From Cyathus striatus (Eukaryota > Basidiomycota > Agaricomycetes > Agaricales > Nidulariaceae), in NCBI GenBank assembly GCA_025738555.1, contig JAOVFP010000021.1:558001-622000 (forward strand): a stretch of 64,000 nucleotides of DNA, in the 5' to 3' direction. The notes under the pieces are model-generated. The model was not told the DNA's origin and made no database searches. It saw nothing but the letters and a program-made list of their open reading frames with translations. This document shows, piece after piece, positions 56,361 to 64,000 of the stretch. Position numbers and translations under genes: made by a program. How positions within the stretch are numbered: position 1 is the first letter of the stretch; each line of letters opens with the position of its first letter.

Positions 56361-57994
56361 TTACAACCGCAATATAACTCTCCCTGCTATTTTTCCAGCT
56401 TCCATGTCCGAGAAGGTTCTAAAGAACGATTAGAACAAAATATTCGAGGATATCTAATTCTTTTTTACCGATTTACGTCTTCCAGCTCACGAACTTCATA
56501 TCGGCATTTTACTTTACCTCTAGCTGCAATTTCTAGTGCTTCAATTGCTTCCTGGCGGTTGCTGAAAGACGAACTCAGTAAGGACCATATTCTCAGGAGA
56601 CAGCACGAACCCAATTGCAGACCCGTATATGTTGAGACTCTTTTCGAAAGAAAGAGTAAGCACAACGTCAACAATTATTAATTGTATCTGCAACTTGCCT
56701 TTGCAACCAACAGAGTAACCGGAATATTCAGTGAACTAGTTCCGCCCGGCATCCCCACTGCTACCAATGTTCCAGTCCGACGCAGATACATTAGTGCCTG
56801 GTTAAAAGGGCGCGGCTACACATTGTCATTTGATTCAGCCCCATTTTGCTGAAACATTGAGAAGTGATACTTACATCCCCGGCTACTATCAATGCAGCAT
56901 GTGGTCCTTCTCCGCCGGTAGCGGCCTGAACATCCTTCGTGAGATCACCACTTTCTTTGAAATCTATCCATGCCTCAGCTCCAAGCGATAGACATAGCTC
57001 CTTCTTCGCAGCCCCGGTGTCTAAATGCGCATAGTAAGTGAAAAATAAGTTCGTGGAAAATATGCAAGCACACACCTATGGCAAGGACACGAGCACCCTG
57101 AGCTACCGCATATTGAATCGCTGCCGGTTGATAGTTTGGTTATACCATTCCGAGCTGTTGGTATGTATAAACCATCAATCGTACCTAAGTGTCCCAGCCC
57201 TCCTCCGGCTCCAGAAATTGCAACCCATTGCCCTAAAGACAATTTGGCTCTCTTCAAAGCAGAATACACGGTCAATCCCTATAAATAATGGATGGTTGAA
57301 TCACATATAATGCCAGTCCAGCTGAAAAATGAGTTTCTCACAGCACACAAAATAGGTGTAGCAGATGCACTATCCATAGACTCTGGAATTGGAGTAACAT
57401 AGTCTATATAGGACACCTGTGATCCAAATTATTTCTTAATCCAGCTACAAAGCGATCATCATTGCGTACCACATATTGCTGGAAAGTTCCATGAATCATA
57501 AATCCGTGTGCTTTCACGAAACTAACGGTGCAAGCTAATGTGTTGATGAATTCATGAAGCCGCAAGATGTAATGGCAAATTTTTACCTGAGTCGTTTCCC
57601 TTACGACACATCTCGCAGCTAAAGTGAGTTGTAAGTTTACATTTCCACTTGAGCAGTGTATTTCATACTTGTCGCAGACTGCAGCAATCCATTTTGCTCC
57701 CACTCTGTCTCCAAGTTTAATTCCAACATTGCGACTATGATCTCCAATCGCAACAACTCGACCAACTCCCTCGTGTCCTCCCACCAATGGAAGGATGGGC
57801 GGTCTTGACCATTCGTTGTTTTTTATATGCAAATCCGAGTGACATACCCCACTATACTCAAGGTGGATCAGGCACTCATTTGGAGCAAGCTCAGATGGCT
57901 GCTTCACGGGATAATCGGACTTCAAGATATACTGTTCACCATAGGCCTCCAAAACGGCAGCCTTCTGGGTCTTGGGGATAGTATTCATAGACAT
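56361..57994 (-). CDS. Zinc-dependent alcohol dehydrogenase
   Basis: Exons traced from ATG at 57992-57994 to TAA at 56361-56363 join to 359 residues, the usual length for yeast/fungal ADH. Catalytic zinc ligands are Cys in [10 protein letters not shown], His in VGGHEGVG and Cys in ATPILCAG. The structural zinc lobe is C-x2-C-x2-C-x7-C in [16 protein letters not shown]. The NAD-binding loop is [16 protein letters not shown] followed by VLAID, whose Asp suggests NAD over NADP. The end is [14 protein letters not shown]. One intron has a GC donor (GCAAGT at 56698-56693). The enzyme interconverts primary alcohols and aldehydes in the cytosol. It is co-oriented with the monooxygenase just upstream (gap about 300 bp). 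Confidence 0.9.
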
Positions 57995-58292
57995 GATTAA
58001 CTTATGGAGAGGAGCTTCGAGGAGTGGGGGGTTTGAACATCGACGTTTGATTCGACACTTTAATCAGTTAATGTACTGTTGAGAATCTGATTCGGCTCAC
58101 GGTTACATCTAAATCCCGAAAGACGCGCAATAATCTATGTACAAGTAAGTAATATAGCTGTCCATCGTGATCAAACAAGTGATTTACTAAGATTGCGCCC
58201 GACACGGGCATTAGTAGTACTAATACATCAGTAAGTTTCAAATCCTTGCTCATACTAATTTACTTAAAGGTAGCTCGTCCAAAGAAGCGTGG

Positions 58293-60753
58293 TTAAAAAG
58301 AAAGAACATCTCGCACATTATGTACAACTTGGACCATTTGGCTAAGATTGTCGTTGTTCAGCGTATAGGCTGTCCCACAGGCTAGGATCGAGACCAAGAA
58401 TAGGACACGATGTTTTCGCATGCTAGAAGCCTTCAACCACTTGTCCAGACCGGCGCCTGCAAAGTCAGACCATTTTGGTTTGCGAAGCCACCACCAAAAT
58501 AGAGTCGACGCTCTATAAATAGAAGATAGAAGAGATCAGATATCGAAGCTGAAATGTATAAAAGTGAATAAATGATACCCAGGGAAAATGCTTGTGATTC
58601 TTCCGTCACCGCCAGCCCTATACCACGAAACACACTGAGTGAACACTGTACTCGAAAGTCGCTTTTGGATTTTATCATTGTACGCATCCGTCGCTTGACG
58701 CGTCACTTCTAGGGCCAAAACCTTGCGATCAAGAATAGGCTTAATTACTTGAAGAATGTACTGGACCTTCACGAAGTGTAACACATTAGCCATAAGGCAA
58801 TACGTAACTGATAAACAATACATACTTGTACTTCGTTGGTAAAGATAACCGAAGTATGACCAGTAGCGGTGTTCGGACCTAAGCAAACACATCAACGACA
58901 TTCATCGAAGCTATCTTAGATATCCCTACCAAAAATTGTGAAAAAGTTCGGGAAACCAGGTATTACTGTCCCGAGGTATGCTTTAGGTCCCTTTTCTTTC
59001 TCGAAATATTCCTGAATGGATTGCGAACGAGCATTCACTGGGAGCGAAAAAAGGTCCTACAGTAGGATGTACATAAATAATGCTAGGTCGAAGTATATTG
59101 ACATGGTTACTTACCGCCGCAAATCCTGTCGCAAATATCAAAACATCAAACGCATATTTCTCTCCTACAAAAAATATTAACTATGAGTCAAAATATATAG
59201 CACCATATACACATACCCTTCTTCGTAATAATACCATCTTCTGTAATTGACTGAATGCCGTTCCAATCAAGTTTAAGGTTGGGGCGATGGAGAGCACTCA
59301 AGAAATTTGTGTCAAAGATTACTCGTTTGCAACCCAGTGCTGCCCGTAACTAAGATTTTACGCATGAGAGAAACATTGATCGGAGAAACTCACGAAATGT
59401 AGGAACAAGGACATCGTGATACTCCTCTGGGGCCGTGGAAATGATATAATCCTTCGCCAACTGAACACAATTATTAGCTTTCGCATCCACGATTGCCACA
59501 GAATGGCTATAAGAACGAACCTTGGTGTAGGACCGCCTGATAAAAGGGGTTGCAAAAATCGTCAAGTAAAATAGCTCAGTCTAGAATAATTTTCCAGCTA
59601 AAGAACATAAAATAGGACTGGAAGCTATTGAACTTACTCGCATGAATGCTATGAAACGCATCAAGCGCGCCATGAACGGTACGTAGCCAACAAGTATACG
59701 CCGGAAGTTTGAGTGAGTCATGCGCATCTAGAGTTTTGGTCACCAGGATGGATAAATTCTAGCAAGTTTGGAAGACGAAGTCACTGACTGGAGGCAGGAA
59801 CCAATTCGGTGTCTTACAAAACTCTGTCACTTGCACACTAGGATTTTCTGTAATACGGGGAACGAACTGAGTACTTCAAAGACATATTAATTCAGTAACG
59901 ATAATGAAAGAAAAAGTGACAAAGAACAAATTTAGCCACGTACGCAGATGCACCATTTCCAATTACACCCACTCTCTTCCCTCTCAGATCGACGTCCTTT
60001 CGCCACCTAGCAGAATGGAACATAACTCCTTTAAAAGTCTCCAGCCCAGGAATATTAGGATAACGTGGTACTTCTAAACCACCTATTGCAGATACGACAA
60101 TATTGGCAGTCTCAACTCTGGTTAATCCAGTCTTAGAATCTTCGATCGTGATGTAGTACTTGCTTTCTGCATCGTTCCAGTCCAATGATTTGATCAAGCT
60201 GTTAAAGGAAATCGTCGAATATAGACCATATTTCACAGTAAGCTCGCGCCAGTATTCCAGGATATCTTCTTGCGACCCGTGGGATTCCTTCCAGTTATGG
60301 AGATCAGTCGAAAGGGAGTAAAAGTCCATTCCCACGTCCGATGAACATCCCTACTAACGTTTAGCTTAAAATGACAAGGAATTAGACATGTTGGTTCTTA
60401 CTGGGTAGATGTTGTCCTAGATGGGTCACGACCCATTAGTACATGACACATGATCCATGACGGTCTTTATTTATTTTAAGAGCTCACCCTCCATGTTCCA
60501 CCAATATCTGCCGCCTTCTCATATATCTAAAGGATTGACAGATAATTAGCTATGAAAACTGAAAATTTAAGTTACATACCTTGAAATTCTCGTATCCTAG
60601 CTGCCTTCTCAGAGCAATTGCACACGCAAGCCCTCCAATCCTAATGCAGTCTTACTAGCGGCTCTAGGATTCTGACCAACTGTGACGTACCCTGCACCGA
60701 TAATAGCAATATTGGGACTTGCCGCGTTATCATTTCTACGGGAGGAAGACATC
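58293..60753 (-). CDS. Flavin-dependent monooxygenase, Baeyer-Villiger type
   Basis: About 548 residues over some 14 exons, from ATG at 60751-60753 to TAA at 58293-58295, with no stops. FAD-binding Rossmann motif IAIIGAGIGGLACAIAL is at residues 15-31, then YEKAADIGGTWRDNIYPGCS, the Baeyer-Villiger fingerprint-like FKGVMFHSARW, the NADPH-binding GVIGNGASATQFVP, and LIFATGFAADLF. The family block LGCKRVIFDTNFLSALHRPN and the C-terminal WWWLRKPKWSDF are present. A C-terminal hydrophobic segment (VLFLVSILACGTAY) may anchor it in a membrane. Such enzymes insert oxygen into ketones or hydroxylate substrates using FAD and NADPH. Next to ADH and a transporter it could act in one pathway; that is inference. 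Confidence 0.88.
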
Positions 60754-61081
60754 TCAGGGGGAGCGGGTTGAAGAAGGAACAAGTAATTCGAGGACAATGC
60801 GCGCAAACCGCTCCCTTTAAGTGGAATTTTAACCGAGCTTCTTTTCTGAATTTGTAGTCAGGAGATCGCAAGCCGGCCCTTCCTGAGTCCTCCATATCCC
60901 CACCTACAGATGATATGCGATGTCGAATGTCATATAAGACTCCACTAGAGCACGAAAGGGGAAATTTAACGTTTTCTTCTATCGGAAATCCGGAGGATAT
61001 GCACTCCGAGATTTAGATAATGTATTAAAAGGTGTTCGCAAGTTTCGCACACACGCTACCTCCCCGGCTATTTTGACTTCA
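60754..61081. promoter_or_regulatory. Divergent promoter region of the monooxygenase
   Basis: The 328 bp upstream of the monooxygenase ATG. No box can be fixed with confidence. Confidence 0.3.
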
Positions 61082-61276
61082 ATGGCCGCAAACGCAAGTA
61101 CCACAACTAACAATTCTGAGACCTACGTTAAAGTTTACCTTAAACTTGGCCTCGACTTGGCCTCGATCTGCAAGTACCATGACGATGAACCAGAAGCAAA
61201 AATCTATTCGTCAGATAAAACTCCCAAGTTTAAGAACGAGAGAAACTACCAGGTACCCGAAACAGCCATTTTGTGA
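61082..61276 (+). CDS. Short hypothetical protein
   Basis: ATG at 61082 to TGA at 61274-61276, 64 residues (MAANASTTTNNSETYVKVYL..., then KYHDDEPEAKIYSSDKTPKF). It is hydrophilic, without signal peptide or known motif. A possible GTACCC donor after ERNYQ could extend it, but no acceptor is convincing. It is divergent from the monooxygenase. Confidence 0.3.
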   Translation: MAANASTTTNNSETYVKVYLKLGLDLASICKYHDDEPEAKIYSSDKTPKFKNERNYQVPETAIL

Positions 61277-62089
61277 TTCTCCTTGACATGCATGAACGTT
61301 ACGAAATCAGAGGGATATGTTTCGCATCACGGAAGCTGCATGGATAAGTTAGCGAACACTATCTTAAGATGCGGCATTCAAGCGGCAGTTGACCCGTAGA
61401 ATACACTCTCAGGGCTCATGCCTTTCTGACAGTCAGGAAACTGGAGCTTGCGCAAAGCCGCAGACAAAACCAGACAAGCGGTGTAATTGATTGGTAATGC
61501 AACCAGTAAAATGGTATTTGAATGTTCATGTCAGCTGAGGATTCAGTTGACCAAGTATAAGACACTAAAAGTCTAAATCCCATGAATTTACACAATCACG
61601 AGCTCAGCATATATTTTCGTCTTTCTTGTATGGGGATTAAGGGTTGTCGAACTGATTTGAGCACAATGCGATCAGGATCGACCCATCGCGAGAACTGACG
61701 GGATTAAGCAGGTGATACGATATTATACAATATCAGAATTGAACATACCAACAACCTCCAACAACGTCTACACGCTTCTACCAGAGAAGTATTCTAATGT
61801 GTATATCATGTCCATCTATATGATGCTAAAGAGGGGCGCGGACCTTGGAACCGATTCGTCCCAGATAACCAAACGGATCTCGAAAGGCGTCGGTCGATTG
61901 GAGGAGAAGCGGAGACGAAATCATATCCCGGAGTAGATCCCATGACCACCGGTAAACTGTCCGAGAACCTTGGACCATGACGTTCCAAGTGACGAAAACG
62001 TGCGATAGGTGCTTTTGAGAATTGAGAGTTCAGGAAAGTGATGTTGCAGTCTATGGGCATCGACGTGAAGGAATGCCGCCCCGACCCAC
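61277..62089. other. Intergenic, no gene recognised
   Basis: The 3' side of ATG101. A 74-codon frame at 61712-61936 has no recognised domain. Confidence 0.3.
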
Positions 62090-62898
62090 CTATGAAATCT
62101 CTCCTCCTACGCGTACAACGATTTTCACAGGGAATGGAGATATGCCCTCGGCGTTTGTAATTTGTGGCACTACATTGCGGCCTTGTTCGGAAGAGGTATG
62201 CGTAATCATGGTTTGTAGGGTTCTGGTAAGTGTCGAGGCAAGAGTAGATAGCGCAACCTGACGATCTGAAATGACATCAGTGGTGCCGCTGCCGCGGTAA
62301 TAGCGGGGGACAACGTACCAGCCTCAGACTTCAGCTGACGATACTCAACATTGATAACCCTACGGTAAAGATGTCTAAGAGGCAATGTGCATTGAACGAG
62401 TGAGACAAGTTACGCACCACTGCTCCCATGGAATCTCTTCTTCGTATGTCTGAAACCATGACTTCTTGGGTCGTTTTTCCGCAAATATAACAATAACCTG
62501 CACAAATATATGAGCTCTGCATCAAGAAGTACATAATACTGCGCATATACTCACCTGTCCTCGTTTGTTTACACCGCCTTCGATAGCCTTCCAAAACAAC
62601 CCTACTTTCTCGTTAACCAGCCGCTCCATCTCCGGGTCAGCTACACCCGGCTGAACCAAGCTATATCAATAAGGATCTCCAGTACCAGAAGTTCCATACA
62701 TACCATCGTTACGTCTAGTACTTCGAATGTCTGGGGCCTCACTGTTCCAAACAGGCGATGGAATAAGATCGCGTGCAGCACACCATGAAGCCCTTCTTTT
62801 GTTGTCCAATCCAACACCTATTCTGATAAGTAAGAGATCCCTTTTACGAGACAGATGCTATTTACCAGGTCAATAGTGATCGTTGGGAAGCCGTTCAT
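62090..62898 (-). CDS. ATG101: Autophagy protein Atg101 (HORMA domain)
   Basis: ATG at 62896-62898; exons joined by short introns give about 180 residues ending in TAG at 62090-62092. The order is MNGFPTITIDL, VLDWTTKEGLHGVLHAILFH, RLFGTVRPQTFEVLDVTM, PGVADPEMERLVNEKV, VIVIFAEKRPKKSWFQTYEE, IPWEQWVINVEYRQLK, and a last helix plus EGISPFPVKIVV. The HLFGTVRP-type helix, WF-finger (KSWF) and YEEE.PWEQW are hallmarks of Atg101. The protein pairs with Atg13 in the Atg1/ULK initiation complex and its WF finger recruits downstream factors. Second-exon acceptors at GAATAG and TTCAG were chosen because they alone keep the frame. Confidence 0.88.
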
Positions 62899-63177
62899 AG
62901 GAGGTGAGAAGGCAGTTTGAAGGTGCGAAGAGCATTTGCGCTTTGTTGTATCGGAGCTAACCCTAACCTAAAATGCCTTTTTTCCCAGGCTTATCGGGCG
63001 ATGTAATCTATGGTAAACCTCAACTTCAACCCTGCTTCAACCGTTGCCTGGCAGTTGGTTTTCAGATGTTACTTAGTTGCACCCAGACTTAACTTCAGCT
63101 TCCTATTCGGACGAGAGAGGCTAACTACTTGTAACATGCCTACATCAACATTTCTAAAAGCCCTGCATATAAGTAAC
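62899..63177. other. Intergenic region
   Basis: Short spacer between co-oriented - strand genes. No feature recognised. Confidence 0.3.
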
Positions 63178-64000
63178 TCAACGCTGTGGCGAGGTAAGGA
63201 TCTCGCGAAGTAAATTTTCGACGGTCGAAAACCGGGAGTCCAGGGAGGAAAACTGTTCCTGCATGTAAGTAAACTTTTCGTCCACCTTCACTTCTAATGC
63301 CGACAGGCGGTCATTCACCATCTGAACATGGTCATCAGAGTGAGTCGGATTATCTGCGACTTCCTCCTCTATAGTCTTCGACTCGTCGTGCTCCACGAGA
63401 TCTGGTACAGGCTTTCCTGCTAATATGCAGATATGATCAAGTAGTCTATCCTCCAGCTCTTTGGTTCGAGTCTGTATTATCTCTTGTAGACGGTCAAGTT
63501 TCTCGTCGACACGGCTGGTAACTCCAGCTAGCTTCTTTTCTACACGAACAAACTGTTCGTCGTCGGGCATTTCAACAGGCGTATTGTCCGTGATCCTTAA
63601 CATCATGTGTATAAGCGATGGCGGAGTGGTCACCAATTTTTCTGGCAACTTTGGATACTGATTTTGTTTATCACAGTCGTCACAGACGAGTACATCTCCA
63701 GCTAAATGACGTACACGTTTTGCATTAGTATCAAGTGGGATCATGAAGGTAGTGACACTTACGACATTCAAGACATACCCAGCATGGAAGGGAAATTACA
63801 TTCTCGCAATAGAAACATTTAAACAGAGAAGCCGCTGTCTCTTCTTTTTCACGAGTAACGGCGGAATCATCGTGGTTTTCCTCTGACTTTTCTATTTCTG
63901 CCTGGGACTTAAAAGCTGCCTTAATGCGTTCAGAAGTCTTTCGTGCTACAGGTAACGCCCAAGTGCGGTTACAGTCATGAAGGAAACGATCCCCACGAAG
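63178..64000 (-). CDS. Zinc-finger and coiled-coil protein, 3' part (runs off the window)
   Basis: The - strand is open from the window edge (64000) to 63763, then a 61 bp intron 63702-63762 (GTAAGT..TTTAG), then 63701 to TGA at 63178-63180; 253 residues are visible and the start is outside. A Cys cluster FKCFYCENVISLPCWVCLEC, then LVCDDCDKQ, resembles a ZZ-type zinc finger (three C-x2-C pairs). A linker (LIHMMLRITDN) leads into a long C-terminal coiled coil (VRVEKKLAGVTSRVDEKLDR, LQEIIQTRTKELEDRLLDHI, VKVDEKFTYMQEQFSSLDSR). ZZ fingers mediate protein contacts, but no specific role can be assigned. Confidence 0.7.

Overview
The window is nuclear DNA of a filamentous basidiomycete, most likely an Agaricomycete. 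Genes are split by many 45-70 bp introns with GTRNGY donors. The TPR-CHAT proteins, the Cys-rich mini-protein starting MCRLRQV, and the cyclase, Baeyer-Villiger-type monooxygenase and vacuolar-type MFS families all have the appearance typical of mushroom-forming fungi. Species cannot be named from sequence alone. Functions below come from recognising family motifs by eye; gene models come from splice signals and paralogue comparison. No database search was possible.

Layout. (1) 1-12.4 kb is a graveyard of DNA transposons: a PIF/Harbinger element (Myb-like accessory gene on +, transposase on -), a Tc1/mariner-type DDE element with inverted ends, repeat debris, and a 2.5 kb hAT-like element with an 8 bp target duplication that carries a nested 1.06 kb TA-flanked element. 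(2) 12.4-24.8 kb holds two paralogous TPR-CHAT genes. Copy A is broken by a nonsense codon and a 1.0 kb insertion, and its leader was split from its ATG by the hAT-like element. Copy B is interrupted only by a 1.9 kb element full of TACCGTGCA motifs, whose precise loss would reopen a 1126-codon frame. A decayed coiled-coil gene lies between them. (3) 25.7-29.5 kb holds a small secreted peptide gene divergent from a SAM methyltransferase gene, followed by decayed duplicates. (4) 30.3-34.7 kb holds two intact tandem cyclase-family genes (15 exons each). (5) 35.0-40.4 kb holds shugoshin and a convergent large low-complexity protein gene. (6) 40.8-45.4 kb is an unusual tandem array of short exon/intron-like modules. 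(7) 45.4-53.3 kb is gene-poor, with a small basic protein and a 53-residue Cys-rich protein. (8) 53.3-64 kb holds an MFS transporter, a zinc alcohol dehydrogenase, a flavin monooxygenase, ATG101 and the 3' part of a zinc-finger/coiled-coil gene.

How it fits together. Housekeeping genes (shugoshin, ATG101) stand beside fast-evolving accessory families amplified by local duplication (CHAT x2, methyltransferase x2-3, cyclase x2). Where an intact paralogue or family consensus is available, broken copies often carry stops explained by C-to-T change in CGA or CAA codons. MFS, ADH and monooxygenase genes are adjacent and could form a small catabolic or biosynthetic group, but that is inference.
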